Part shown: positions 51,880 to 61,899 of the stretch, one piece after another | Numbering within the stretch: position 1 is the first letter of the stretch | Layout of the letters: each line of letters opens with the position of its first letter | NCBI RefSeq assembly: GCF_027789125.1 | Contig: NZ_JAQFVF010000001.1 | Span: 1-64,000 of the forward strand | Direction: 5' to 3' | DNA length: 64,000 nt | Source of the DNA: Paenibacillus aestuarii | GTDB taxonomy: Bacteria > Bacillota > Bacilli > Paenibacillales > NBRC-103111 | Made by a program: the position numbers and the translations under genes | Notes under the pieces: model-generated | Database searches by the model: none | The model's input: the letters and a program-made list of their open reading frames with translations, nothing else | What the model was told of the DNA's origin: nothing

Positions 51880-53943
51880 TCAATGGAGCATACGATCGTT
51901 ATTTCGCAAGAAACTGGCTGCCAAATCAGCCGGCAGCGGTTTGCTTATTAAGAAACCTTGCATAATGTCGCACTCCAATTGCTTCAACTTTTCAATTTGA
52001 CTCGCGGTCTCCACACCTTCAGCGATCACTTTCATGCCCATCCCGTGCGCTACTTGAATCATCGCTCTCGCGATCACATAGTCGTTCACATCATCATTAA
52101 TCCCATCGATAAAGGATTTATCAATCTTCAAAATATCAATCGGAAGGTGCTTCAAATAATTAAGTGAAGAATAGCCTTTGCCAAAATCGTCTATTGCGAC
52201 CTGAATGCCAATTTCTTTCAATGCGTTAAGTTTCTTGATAACACCATCTAATTGGTCGATACCAATACTTTCGGTAATTTCAAATACAAAATTGCTCGCG
52301 TTCATCGCTGTTTCTTTAATGATAGATTGAATCGTGTTCACGAAGCCAACATTGATGAACTCTCTTGGCGAAATATTAATGGCAATGCTCGGAACCTGCA
52401 GTCCCTCGGTCTGCCATAAGCTGATATGATGACTCACTTCACGAAGCACCCACTCGCCGATCTGGCAGATGAGCCCGTTCTCCTCAGCGATCGGAATAAA
52501 CTCTCCAGGTGAAATGAATCCTAATTGTTCGTGCTGCCATCTCACGAGCGCTTCCATCCCTAGTACGGCTCCGCTTTGAATATTCAGCTGCGGCTGAAAA
52601 TAAACGGATAGCTGTTTCTTCTCCAGCGCCTTTCTTAATTCATACTCCAATACGACCTTGCGTTGAAAGCTCTCATTAATCTCGTGGTTGAACAGCTGCA
52701 GACCTCGTTGGGTCTTCTTCGCTTCGTACATCGCAAGATCTGCGGAACTAATCAACGTCTCATATTCCTGGCCATGCAGTGGATACATGCTAATCCCTAT
52801 GCTTGGGCTAATAAACAACTCGTGATGTTCGACGTGAAACGGAGAATCAAAGCACTGGATTAGCTTCTGTGCTAATTGATTCACCTGTGTTTCAGATTCA
52901 ATATCTTCAGAAACAACGACAAACTCATCTCCGCCTAATCGTGCTACGGTATCTTCTTTTCTAGTGTAATTAACCAATCGATTGGCCACTTGTTTAAGAA
53001 GCTTGTCTCCGAACACATGTCCCATCGAATCGTTGATAACCTTAAACCGATCAATATCGAGAAAAAACAAAGCAACGATCGAATTATTCTCTTGTGCTTT
53101 GACCATGGCATTATCTAGGCAGACCTTTAATTGTGCCCGGTTCGGTAAGCCAGTCAGCAAATCGTGGTGAGCTAAAGATAACAGATGCTCCTCTGAACGC
53201 TTACTCTCGGTAATATCCGAGAAGCTAGCAATGTAATTCACGATTCGCTGATGTTCATCGAAGACAGCATTAATATTCAGCTTTTCAGCATAAATTTTGC
53301 CATCTTTTCGCCGATTCCATATTTCACCCTTCCATGAGCCTTCTTCTTTCAAAGATTTGCTCATTTTCGCATAAAACCCCGGTCCTTGGATACCTGAACG
53401 CAAAATGCCTGGCGTCCTCCCTAGTACCTCAGCTGCCTCATATCCAGTCGTTCGTGTGAAGGCTGGATTAACGAAAATGATCTTTTGATCCGCACCCGTA
53501 ATCATAATGCCTTCGCTAGCCGTTTCAATGATTTTTGCATGGAGATGATTTTGCCAGTTCACTTGAGTTCTTTCCGTGCAGTCGGAGAAGATGCCTACAT
53601 AATTGGTTACGTGATTCTGCTTATCTAAGATAGCGGTGATGGATAGCCAGACAGGAAAACTATCACCGCTCTTCTTCTTATTCCAAAGTTCTCCTTGCCA
53701 GAATCCCTCTATTTCAATGGTTCCCCACATTTGTTTATATAACTCACGATTTTGATCCTCTGAATTTAAAAATGACGGGTTCTTGCCAAGGACTTCGGCC
53801 TCCGAATAACCTGTAATCTTTGTGAAGATTGCATTCACACAAATGATTCTGGATTGATGATCCGTGATGAGTACAGCATCCCGGGCATTATCCAAAATCT
53901 TTGCGTATAGTTGTCCCTTTTCGTTAAAATCCATGATATTCAT
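51880..53943 (-). CDS. PAS-PAS-GGDEF-EAL protein
   Basis: A 687-residue cytoplasmic protein with two PAS/PAC units (about 10-125 and 130-245), a GGDEF domain and an EAL domain. The cyclase motif is RLGGDEF (about 335) with an RxxD site (RKED) five residues before it. The EAL motif is MEALVRW (about 465). The EAL domain keeps further catalytic stretches such as AIDDFGKGYSSLNYLKHL and KVIAEGVETASQ. It may both make and break cyclic-di-GMP, with PAS domains choosing between activities. The ATG at 53943 follows TGGAG. The decamer TGTAACATCT lies 78 bases upstream. Confidence 0.92.
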   Translation of the reverse strand: MNIMDFNEKGQLYAKILDNARDAVLITDHQSRIICVNAIFTKITGYSEAEVLGKNPSFLNSEDQNRELYKQMWGTIEIEGFWQGELWNKKKSGDSFPVWLSITAILDKQNHVTNYVGIFSDCTERTQVNWQNHLHAKIIETASEGIMITGADQKIIFVNPAFTRTTGYEAAEVLGRTPGILRSGIQGPGFYAKMSKSLKEEGSWKGEIWNRRKDGKIYAEKLNINAVFDEHQRIVNYIASFSDITESKRSEEHLLSLAHHDLLTGLPNRAQLKVCLDNAMVKAQENNSIVALFFLDIDRFKVINDSMGHVFGDKLLKQVANRLVNYTRKEDTVARLGGDEFVVVSEDIESETQVNQLAQKLIQCFDSPFHVEHHELFISPSIGISMYPLHGQEYETLISSADLAMYEAKKTQRGLQLFNHEINESFQRKVVLEYELRKALEKKQLSVYFQPQLNIQSGAVLGMEALVRWQHEQLGFISPGEFIPIAEENGLICQIGEWVLREVSHHISLWQTEGLQVPSIAINISPREFINVGFVNTIQSIIKETAMNASNFVFEITESIGIDQLDGVIKKLNALKEIGIQVAIDDFGKGYSSLNYLKHLPIDILKIDKSFIDGINDDVNDYVIARAMIQVAHGMGMKVIAEGVETASQIEKLKQLECDIMQGFLISKPLPADLAASFLRNNDRMLH

Positions 53944-54020
53944 GTGTACAGCTCCAGTCGTTGCCTGTATAGATTGATTATCTTATATTTTAAGACAATC
54001 CTATTAAATCGAATCTAAGC

Positions 54021-54030
54021 AGATGTTACA
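54021..54030 (-). promoter_or_regulatory. Shared decamer, copy 1
   Basis: TGTAACATCT on the minus strand, 78 bases upstream of the PAS-GGDEF-EAL start. A TTAGCATTAG element lies 15 bases further upstream, as in copy 2 (20 bases). No gene was seen from 53944 to 54149. Confidence 0.5.
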
Positions 54031-54149
54031 CAGATATATTTTTATCTAATGCTAAATTAATACTTATACATGCAGTGATTTTTAACTCATAAATAAATAC
54101 ATCCCCTCCTGCTTAGACGTTATTTTCCATGAACAGAGGGGGCGTAAAC

Positions 54150-54383
54150 TTATTTCAACTCAACGGCTATCATCGTGATGTCGTCATTAATATCTGAACA
54201 AGCGTCAAGCATATCTATGACTTTCTTAAGCTTAACGATCAATAAAGCGGCATGGCAGTCTGAAAAGAAGGACGACCCTAAACTGATAATTAATGGTGCA
54301 GCGATCCTCCAACAGAAAACATATCGAGGCTGGATACCGGATAGCCAACTCATCGGCGGCTTAAGATGGATGGAACCTGGCAC
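54150..54383 (-). pseudogene. Possible PP2C/SpoIIE-type phosphatase remnant
   Basis: The last 35 or so codons of a 77-codon frame read LIVKLKKVIDMLDACSDINDDITMIAVELK, close to the C terminus of SpoIIE/RsbU-type phosphatases (the DDITMIAV motif). The part before it does not resemble the domain, and there is no ribosome site or room for a complete 200-residue phosphatase before the neighbouring terminator. It is best seen as a decayed 3' fragment. Confidence 0.35.
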
Positions 54384-54436
54384 CTTACAGCCGTTCTTGT
54401 CATATCGAATACAATGGGGAAACCATCATCCAATAA

Positions 54437-54466
54437 TGAGACGAAAAAAACTCCGTGCGGGAGGTT
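54437..54466 (-). terminator. Terminator of the chemoreceptor gene
   Basis: A short CTCC/GGAG stem (54451-54454, 54460-54463) with flanking A and T runs, just after the chemoreceptor stop codon. Confidence 0.6.
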
Positions 54467-54477
54467 TTCGTATGCTT

Positions 54478-56175
54478 TTATATTTTGAAGCGGCTGATCT
54501 TCGTCTGAAGCTCTTCCGCCATATGGGATAAAGATGCGGACGAAGAGGAGATTTCTTCCATGGAGGCCAGCTGTTCTTCGGTAGCTGCCGTAATGTTCTG
54601 CGTCCCAGCAGCCGAAGTTTGTGCAGCTTCATGGATGACCTCGATTGTGCGGATCATCTGCTCCGTGCCCGCGGCCATCTGTTGAATGGCCGAGGACACT
54701 TCTTCAATCTGCCCAGCGACGTTATTGACGGCTTGTTGAATTTGTTCGAACGAGACTCCAGCCGTCCCTGCCCGTTCAATACCGTTTAACACTTCATTCG
54801 TAGCCAGCTTCATGGACTGCACAGCCTGATTCGTGTCGGTCTGGATCGAGTTGATAATATTAGCGATCTTACTGGCAGACACTGAGGATTCCTCAGCCAG
54901 TTTACGCACTTCAGCAGCAACAACGGCGAACCCTCTGCCGCTTTCACCAGCTCTAGCTGCCTCAATCGCGGCATTCAACGCTAGCAGATTCGTCTGTGCG
55001 GCAATGCTGGTGATCGTGTCCACAATCTCTCCGATTTGTTCGGAGCGTTGGCCGAGCCCGTCAATTACTTGCCCCAAATCGTGGATAGCGCCTTGAATCG
55101 AATTCATTTGCTGCCCGACCATCATAATAGCTTCGTTGCCTTTGACCGACTTCTCCGAAGCTTCCGTCGACGTATCGGATACGATCTGAGCATTGGCTGC
55201 AATTTGCTGCACACCAGCGCCCATGTGCCTCAACGTGGCCGTAGCTTCCTTCACTGAATTCACTTGTTGACTCGCTCCGCTAGCCACTTCCTGAACCGTA
55301 TTGGCGATGCTCTCACTTGCAACACTTGTTTGTTCAGCACTTGCCGTGAGCTCGGCCGAATAAGACGCCACCAAATGAGCAGTTTGCTTGATATCGCCAA
55401 AAAGCCCTCTTAATTGTTCCATCATTCTATTGAAAGAACTTGTCAGCTGTCCGAGTTCATCTTTCGCTTGATATGGAATATGTCCTGTGAAATCGCCTTT
55501 TTCGGCTTCAGCCATCTTTGCTTGAATCATTCGGATCGGTTTGACAATCATACGTGTAATTAAGATCCCTAATCCGCTACATATGATGATCATCACCACA
55601 GAAATAACGATGGAGAACAGGATCGCCTTACGGGCATCAGCCGCATTGCTATTGCTCATCGATTCGGCATCCGCTTGAATGATACTCTCCAATTGATTGC
55701 CGAGTGTTATTACCGTATTCATGGGCTCAGCAGCTTTAGTTGTATAGTAAGTGTAGGCTTCATCGTTTTTGTTAATTACCCCTAGATCTATCATGGTCTG
55801 GAGCGCATTCAAGTAATCCGGGTAGGCGGCAATAATTTTGGCAAGAACCTCCTTTTCTTGGGGAGGGAGATCTTTACTCTGAAGATCCTTGAGGAACTGA
55901 TTATTCGTATTTGCTAACGTCTTGAATTTCGCTTCTAGCTCGTTGCCTTCTTGGTCCATTGTTCGCTGCATAATCTGAAAAACAGTCGTTTCCATAGCAC
56001 GGTTATTCGCTCTATACTTACCGTAATTAATAGCAGGCACCAAGCGATCCTCGTACATGACTTTCATGCTCTTGGATAGTCCGTTCATGGAAGAATACCC
56101 AATTCCCGTTAAAACAGCCATAGCGACAGCAGAAATACAGACTAACAAAAATAACTTTCTTGCCACTGTAAGCAT
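54478..56175 (-). CDS. Methyl-accepting chemotaxis protein
   Basis: A 565-residue receptor. A first membrane segment (about 8-28) and a second (about 180-205) flank an outside four-helix-type sensor (4HB-like). A HAMP domain follows (about 206-260) and then the signalling domain, whose hairpin tip is [20 protein letters not shown] and nearby residues. It should control the CheA kinase. The ATG at 56175 is chosen because AAAAAGG lies ten bases upstream; ATG at 56184 is also possible. The TGTAACATCT decamer lies 80 bases upstream. CheV is encoded nearby. Confidence 0.92.
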   Translation of the reverse strand: MLTVARKLFLLVCISAVAMAVLTGIGYSSMNGLSKSMKVMYEDRLVPAINYGKYRANNRAMETTVFQIMQRTMDQEGNELEAKFKTLANTNNQFLKDLQSKDLPPQEKEVLAKIIAAYPDYLNALQTMIDLGVINKNDEAYTYYTTKAAEPMNTVITLGNQLESIIQADAESMSNSNAADARKAILFSIVISVVMIIICSGLGILITRMIVKPIRMIQAKMAEAEKGDFTGHIPYQAKDELGQLTSSFNRMMEQLRGLFGDIKQTAHLVASYSAELTASAEQTSVASESIANTVQEVASGASQQVNSVKEATATLRHMGAGVQQIAANAQIVSDTSTEASEKSVKGNEAIMMVGQQMNSIQGAIHDLGQVIDGLGQRSEQIGEIVDTITSIAAQTNLLALNAAIEAARAGESGRGFAVVAAEVRKLAEESSVSASKIANIINSIQTDTNQAVQSMKLATNEVLNGIERAGTAGVSFEQIQQAVNNVAGQIEEVSSAIQQMAAGTEQMIRTIEVIHEAAQTSAAGTQNITAATEEQLASMEEISSSSASLSHMAEELQTKISRFKI

Positions 56176-56254
56176 CTGATTCATCCTTTTTAAGTTTATG
56201 AAATGCGGTATACAAATGAAATCATAAAACAAATAGTTTACATAAGTTCGAGAC

Positions 56255-56264
56255 AGATGTTACA
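56255..56264 (-). promoter_or_regulatory. Shared decamer, copy 2
   Basis: TGTAACATCT on the minus strand, 80 bases upstream of the chemoreceptor start, with TTAGCATTAG 20 bases further upstream. Confidence 0.5.
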
Positions 56265-56313
56265 TAGTTATTTATTTAGTATTACTAATGCTAACACTTT
56301 GCAAAATCAAAAA

Positions 56314-56338
56314 AATCCCCTCTTAAATAGAGGGAATT
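56314..56338 (-). terminator. Terminator of the response-regulator operon
   Basis: CCCTCT (56318-56323) pairs with AGAGGG (56329-56334), followed on the minus strand by GGATTTTTTT. Confidence 0.8.
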
Positions 56339-56355
56339 AGATGTTAAAGCCTTGC

Positions 56356-57045
56356 TCAACCTTTAGAATATTTGTAGCCAAGCCCCCAAACCGTCTTAAT
56401 AAACTGGGGATTCTTCGGGTCTTTCTCAATCTTATTGCGAAGCTTGGTCATATATACATCAATAGCTCGTGAGCTCACCAGCGTTCCGTTGCCGCGTAAA
56501 TAAGTGATCAGTTCTTCTCTAGTGAACACCCTACCTGGGTTTTTATCGAATAAATACATGATTTCGAATTCGGAGAACGTCGTATCCACTTCATGTCCAT
56601 TGACGATGATTCTGCGTAAGCCCTTGTCTACGCTTACATACGCTTCTAGCTTTTCTTTCCCCTTGTTTTGCTCGAATTGAATGGATAAATTCACTCTCCG
56701 CATCTGTGCAGCCACCCTGGCTGACAGTTCTTTCATGCTGAACGGCTTGCACATATAATCGTCCGCGCCGGCTAACAAAGCATCGATCCGGTTAGAGACA
56801 TCGGTATTCATCGAAATCATGATAATGGGCACATACGAAATCTCGCGCAACTGTTTACACAGCTCAATCCCATTGATGTCGGGCAGAAAACAGTCGATAA
56901 TGGCAATGTCCGGATCAAACTCGCGTATGGCTTCCAGCCCTTTCGTACCGTTGTCCACACGTTGAACAGCGTGATGTTCATCAGCCAAATACATGGCGAT
57001 CATATCGCCGATCACGGTTTCGTCTTCTATTAATAAAACTTTCAT
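56356..57045 (-). CDS. OmpR-family response regulator
   Basis: A 229-residue transcription factor with an N-terminal receiver (phospho-acceptor Asp in DIAIIDCFLPDING, about 51) and a C-terminal winged helix (SSRAIDVYMTKLRNKIEKD). It starts three bases after the hybrid kinase's stop codon and is very likely its output regulator. Its DNA target is not known; the TGTAACATCT decamers are one candidate. Confidence 0.93.
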   Translation of the reverse strand: MKVLLIEDETVIGDMIAMYLADEHHAVQRVDNGTKGLEAIREFDPDIAIIDCFLPDINGIELCKQLREISYVPIIMISMNTDVSNRIDALLAGADDYMCKPFSMKELSARVAAQMRRVNLSIQFEQNKGKEKLEAYVSVDKGLRRIIVNGHEVDTTFSEFEIMYLFDKNPGRVFTREELITYLRGNGTLVSSRAIDVYMTKLRNKIEKDPKNPQFIKTVWGLGYKYSKG

Positions 57046-57048
57046 TGT

Positions 57049-60000
57049 TCAACCTCTCCATGAACTTAGATATGACTGTATCGAAGTGAGCACCACATCT
57101 AGCTCTCTCTCTAGCATTTCTATATGCTCTTCATAAGCTTCCTCGTTCTCAATAGACTTCTCTAAAGCTGCCGCCGCCATGAACAGCCCCAAGGCTGAGA
57201 TATTTCCGGCAACGCCCTTAAGCGTGTGGAGCATCTGTTGGGCATGATCGATGTTTTGCCGCGTCAGCGTCGCCTTTAGTTGTTCCATATAAATACAGTA
57301 GTCACGTTGAAACATCCTAAACATATGGAACATGATCTTTTCTTTGCCGTCGATTCGGTGTTGTAGCGCAGCGATATCGATTCCTTTGATTTGTTTCAAA
57401 TCCGATTTCTTGCGGTCAGACGTTTGATCCGTGCGCCCTTGCTGATCGGAACACTTATGAATCGCCGCAATCAGCTTATCAATTTCTAGCGGCTTCGTTA
57501 GTACTTCATTCATTCCGATTCGGTAGTACATCTCATGTTCTTGTTTCACTGCTCCCGCGGTTAAAGCAATAATTGGAAGTTGATCAAAGCGATGATCTTC
57601 CCTGATGATTTTGGTCGTTTCGATTCCGTCCATCTCTGGCATATGAATATCCATGACAACAACGTCCCACTTTTTTTGGATCAAATATTTCAGCACTTCG
57701 AATCCGTTCTGGGCAATCGTTACCGAATAACCATGCGAATTCAACTGTTCACTAACGACAAGCTGGTTAATTTCATTGTCTTCCGCAAGCAATATATGAG
57801 GTACCTTCTCCTGAGGTTTACTTAGATGTTCGATCTCTTGGCATGAATCTTCGGAAATCTCGTCCTCGAACAAAGTGCTTAACGTTTGACAAATGCCTAT
57901 ACGATTGATTGGCATAAGAATGATCGCATCCGGCTGCTCGCTCGCAGGCAGTACCTGAATCATCTGATCACGGACGATCGGCGTAGCAACCGCTACAAGG
58001 CGAGTCGTCGCAGAATAGTTCTCACTAGCCTGCAGCCCTTGGCGAAGCTTGCTCCATTCCTCAGGCGCGCTTACATCGGCAAGGATCACGTCCAAACTGG
58101 CAAGCGCATTCATATCCATCTCTTCGTCACTTGCACACCCGCAAACTTGAAAATTCATCGATTCCAGCATGTTGCTTATACTCAGTCTGATAAGTGGATT
58201 ATTCTCAATAACGAGAGTGGATCTTTGTTCGAAATCCAAATAATTCGTTCGTTTGGCAAGAAGGCTGCAATTGCCTTGCTCGAACGGCAAAATAAACGAA
58301 AATTTGCTCCCTTGACCCGGACAGCTTGTTACTTTCATAGATCCGCCCATCAATTCAACAAAATATTTACAGATGGATAAGCCAAGTCCTGTACCGCCGG
58401 ATTTATGACTCCTGGTATAACCGACTTGCGTAAAAGGTTTGAACAGCTTATGGATTTGCTCGGCGGAGAGTCCAATCCCCGTATCTTCTACAGAGAATTC
58501 AATGTGGATCACATCCTCCTCATCATACACAGGCTCTGCTTTCACATAAATGTAGCCTTCATCTGTAAACTTGATCGCATTATTAATCAAGTTAATCAAG
58601 ATCTGTTCGATGCGCATTAAATCGCCGATTATTGTTTCAGGAATATCCGCTGAAGTGTCGATCACGACCTTGAGCTGCTTGGGCCCTATCAGGACACTTA
58701 ACATATCGGATAGTTCTTGCATCATTTCGTGGATATTAAATTCTTCCTGTTCCAAATCAATTTTGCCGGATTCAATCTTAGAAAAGTCTAGTACATCATT
58801 AATAATGCCAAGCAGTGTCCGGGAAGATGATAAAATTTTTCGCAAATAATCCTGCTGAAGAGAAGACATTTCTGTCTTCTGCAAAAGTTCTGACAGTCCA
58901 ATGACACCACTAATCGGCGTGCGAATTTCATGGCTCATCCGTGCCAAAAACTCGCTTTTAGCATGGTTAGCTTCATCCGCTTGTTTTCTTTTTTTGATAT
59001 CTGTGACGTCGTGCATGGTGCCGGTGATCGAGGTTATCGTCTGATTAACATAGTTCGGGCAGAAGATCACGTCAAACTCATAATCGTGGTTATCTATCTG
59101 AAAGATGCACTCGAATCTTTGCGTTACGCCTTCATGAACCGACTTATGGAAGTAAAAATCAAAGATGTCCAGGTGTTCACCAGCTGGAAGAAGATCATAA
59201 AAAGAACCGATACGGTCCGGATTCACCCTGAATACGTCGCGGACTTTCTGATTCATAGAGGTTATCATTCCTTCTAAGTCGAAACGAAAAACGAAATTTT
59301 GCGAACTTTCTACCAATGTTCGATATAATTCTTCACTCTCTGCCAGTTGTTCCTCAGACCGCTTCCGAGAAGTAATATCGATGCCTGAGCCGATGATCGC
59401 CTGGACTTCGTTTTTAGCAAAAATCGGTTTCAACGAGAGCAAAATCGTATAATTGGCGATTTCCACTTCATAAGATACGGGCTGTCCTTTCCACACTTTG
59501 TCGTGTTGGATCTGCAGCAACTCCAATAATGGTTCAGGAAAATACGGAACCTCTTCAATTTCTTTCCCTAACAATTCTTCGGGTGGAATCCCGATCTCAT
59601 GGAGAAGTTTGCCGCCAGCCATCGCATATTGCGCTCGGCCATTTTCTTTTTTCAGCTTAAATGTAAAGCCCGCTTGGGAATAAAGAACCTCCAGCAGATC
59701 TTTTTGAAGAGCATCAAATTTTTGTCTTAATATTTGAGCGTTCCTTAAATAGTACATTTTAACGGCAATAAATAAGCCGCAAACTTCGTAGGTTAAGCAA
59801 TAGGGAAGAACAAAGCTATCTATGTGAAAATGGCGCATAAACGCAAAATAAATAAAAATAATGATATTTGTCCATGTTACGGATGTAAGCCAATTGATCC
59901 AGTAATTTTTTATAAATCGATTCGTGATGAAACTGACCAAGGAAATGATAGAAATAGCGACTGAGACTTCAAACATGATCTCAGAGGATGAAGGGAACAG

Positions 60001-60288
60001 CAAACGAGCTAAAATGACCATCAATGTTGTAATAAGGGCAGATAAAGGGCCTCCAAAATAGGAGGCGACGAGGATGGCGATAGGCCTAAAATCTGTAACG
60101 CTATGACTCTCGATTTGAGATCCGAAATAGATTAAAATGACGCCTAATATGCCTTGAAATAATCCAACTTTCCATTTATATGCAGTATCATTTTTCATTT
60201 TTCGCTCAATATTAAAAATGAAGTTGCCAAAAAAGAACATGAAGGTCGTTAATAAACAGAAGTTAAGAATTAGATCGCGTACAAACAC
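57049..60288 (-). CDS. Hybrid sensor histidine kinase with receivers and Hpt domain
   Basis: A 1079-residue membrane kinase. The N terminus has about six to seven hydrophobic segments, of a 5TM-5TMR_LYT-like type ([20 protein letters not shown] is typical). Two PAS domains follow (about 200-310 and 320-430), then HisKA ([19 protein letters not shown]), HATPase (DTGIGLS, GTGLGLS), a first receiver that has lost its key acidic pair ([12 protein letters not shown]... [12 protein letters not shown]), a second, intact receiver ([23 protein letters not shown]) and a C-terminal Hpt domain ([11 protein letters not shown]). The GTG at 60288 has GGAG upstream. Phosphate can thus move His-Asp-His to the adjacent regulator. 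Confidence 0.9.
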   Translation of the reverse strand: MFVRDLILNFCLLTTFMFFFGNFIFNIERKMKNDTAYKWKVGLFQGILGVILIYFGSQIESHSVTDFRPIAILVASYFGGPLSALITTLMVILARLLFPSSSEIMFEVSVAISIISLVSFITNRFIKNYWINWLTSVTWTNIIIFIYFAFMRHFHIDSFVLPYCLTYEVCGLFIAVKMYYLRNAQILRQKFDALQKDLLEVLYSQAGFTFKLKKENGRAQYAMAGGKLLHEIGIPPEELLGKEIEEVPYFPEPLLELLQIQHDKVWKGQPVSYEVEIANYTILLSLKPIFAKNEVQAIIGSGIDITSRKRSEEQLAESEELYRTLVESSQNFVFRFDLEGMITSMNQKVRDVFRVNPDRIGSFYDLLPAGEHLDIFDFYFHKSVHEGVTQRFECIFQIDNHDYEFDVIFCPNYVNQTITSITGTMHDVTDIKKRKQADEANHAKSEFLARMSHEIRTPISGVIGLSELLQKTEMSSLQQDYLRKILSSSRTLLGIINDVLDFSKIESGKIDLEQEEFNIHEMMQELSDMLSVLIGPKQLKVVIDTSADIPETIIGDLMRIEQILINLINNAIKFTDEGYIYVKAEPVYDEEDVIHIEFSVEDTGIGLSAEQIHKLFKPFTQVGYTRSHKSGGTGLGLSICKYFVELMGGSMKVTSCPGQGSKFSFILPFEQGNCSLLAKRTNYLDFEQRSTLVIENNPLIRLSISNMLESMNFQVCGCASDEEMDMNALASLDVILADVSAPEEWSKLRQGLQASENYSATTRLVAVATPIVRDQMIQVLPASEQPDAIILMPINRIGICQTLSTLFEDEISEDSCQEIEHLSKPQEKVPHILLAEDNEINQLVVSEQLNSHGYSVTIAQNGFEVLKYLIQKKWDVVVMDIHMPEMDGIETTKIIREDHRFDQLPIIALTAGAVKQEHEMYYRIGMNEVLTKPLEIDKLIAAIHKCSDQQGRTDQTSDRKKSDLKQIKGIDIAALQHRIDGKEKIMFHMFRMFQRDYCIYMEQLKATLTRQNIDHAQQMLHTLKGVAGNISALGLFMAAAALEKSIENEEAYEEHIEMLERELDVVLTSIQSYLSSWRG

Positions 60289-60343
60289 TTCTCGATCACT
60301 CCAGTTACGTGTATTCTAAGTTGTCAGATGTACGTGATTGCAG

Positions 60344-61255
60344 CTATTGGATGAACTGATCGACGACCTCGACTAAACGGGCAATTTCCGGTTTATTGAT
60401 TTGTGCGTTAGCGCCTACGACTTCCCCTTTGTGCCTCAGATCGTCCGTAATCAACGAAGAGAAAATGACGACTGGAATTCGCTTCAACAAGGGATGTTCT
60501 TTCACGCGCCGGGTTAAGTGCAGTCCATCCATCCGCGGCATCTCGATATCGGTAATGATCAAGTGAACGTGATCTTCCAAACGTTCTTTTTGGGCAAAAG
60601 ACTCCAGGGCTTCCCATGCTTCCTTGCCGTCTGAAAAAGTTTGCAGTTGTTGATATCCAGCTTCTTTTAAAGTACCCTCTAACAGCGCAGATAACATGGT
60701 GGAATCTTCCACGATCAAAATTTTTTTGTCAGAACGCTTCCTTGTGCCTAAAGATTTCACTTGCTGGTCAAAGGCATGCACGTATGGCATCATTTCACCG
60801 ATGATTCTCTCAAAGTCGAGTAAAAGAATCATTTGCTCCTGCAAGCGAATAATGCCCACGGCCGCATTTTCCTTGCCCTTCATCATTGCACTCGGCTTTT
60901 CGATGTTTTCCCAGGAAATACTGTGGATTCTAGTTACCTGGTGAACATGAAAGGCAACTTTCACTCTGTTCATCTCACAAATGATATATTTGTCATGTGC
61001 GGCTTCAGCGTGGTCATTCTCATAACTTAGCCATTTCACCAAATCGACGACCGGAATGATTTCATCTCGTACACAAAAGATCCCCTCTAAACATGGATGC
61101 GCTTTGGGGATCGGTGTGATCGCTTGTTCTTTAGACTTCGCGATGACTTCTCTCACTTTAAGTACATTAATGCCGTAACAATCGTGACCAAGTTTAAACT
61201 CTAGAATATCAACCTCATTCGTTCCGCTCTCTAATGCAATATGATTGTTGTTCAT
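60344..61255 (-). CDS. cheV: Chemotaxis coupling protein CheV
   Basis: A 303-residue CheV: an N-terminal CheW domain (about 15-165; NVLKVREVI and the ICEMNRVKVAFHVHQVTRI stretch) followed by a receiver domain with Asp in LIITDIEMPRMDG (about 237). It couples chemoreceptors to CheA and adjusts sensitivity through phosphorylation. It is followed, 55 bases later, by the hybrid kinase gene without a terminator, so the two may be cotranscribed. AGGGGGCG lies before the ATG. Confidence 0.93.
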   Translation of the reverse strand: MNNNHIALESGTNEVDILEFKLGHDCYGINVLKVREVIAKSKEQAITPIPKAHPCLEGIFCVRDEIIPVVDLVKWLSYENDHAEAAHDKYIICEMNRVKVAFHVHQVTRIHSISWENIEKPSAMMKGKENAAVGIIRLQEQMILLLDFERIIGEMMPYVHAFDQQVKSLGTRKRSDKKILIVEDSTMLSALLEGTLKEAGYQQLQTFSDGKEAWEALESFAQKERLEDHVHLIITDIEMPRMDGLHLTRRVKEHPLLKRIPVVIFSSLITDDLRHKGEVVGANAQINKPEIARLVEVVDQFIQ

Positions 61256-61899
61256 CGTATTCGCCCCCTACATAGTTCAAATTTTTCCATGAATACAACT
61301 ATACAATTAAATAATTACATTTTTTCCATAACTAATATTTTGTTTTCGTTGCAGAATTCCATAGTTCTTTAACATTTTGCTTGAAACGATGATTCTGACA
61401 TTCATGAAAAAAGTGGGTGACGAGCGGTACGATGCATGACGAAAGCAATCAAGCATTCACGTGTGTCTCTTCCGAACGCCTCACTTATTCTAAATCGTAC
61501 GCCCGTTAAAGTGTATTAGGGGATTCTGCTGATCTTTAAGCAACTCGTTTTGTTGGCTATTTCCATTGTCAATTGCGAATCTATCACTTCATGTTAGGGG
61601 ATTCCCTGATTGACCGTTCCACCAATCGGACAATGAATCCTCCAATCTATCCCGCCTCTGATTACTCCTTTCCAAATCACTTCGCAACACCAGCGTTTCT
61701 GCCCATTTCAAAATGCGCAAGTTCAAATTTAGCACGAGAATCTAAAGATTCATGTGTGTAAACGTCACAGATCGAATATTAGAAATATTTTTCAATAATA
61801 AATTTTTTTGAAATACGTCCTTTATTATTTTGTAACATCTCTAAGCTACACTTACTTTAGTTCAAAAATTTAGAGATATGTTTTAAAGGAAGAGGAAGT
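61256..61899. promoter_or_regulatory. Divergent intergenic region with shared decamer, copy 3
   Basis: No gene is supported in these 640 bases. It holds promoters for CheV (minus) and the membrane cyclase (plus). TGTAACATCT occurs at 61831-61840 on the plus strand, 60 bases before the cyclase start. No TTAGCATTAG partner element is seen here. Confidence 0.5.

Noticed and set aside
61573-61761. A 62-codon plus-strand frame in the CheV-cyclase intergenic region.
   Set aside because: No ribosome site and no motif; composition looks like chance reading of AT-rich DNA.
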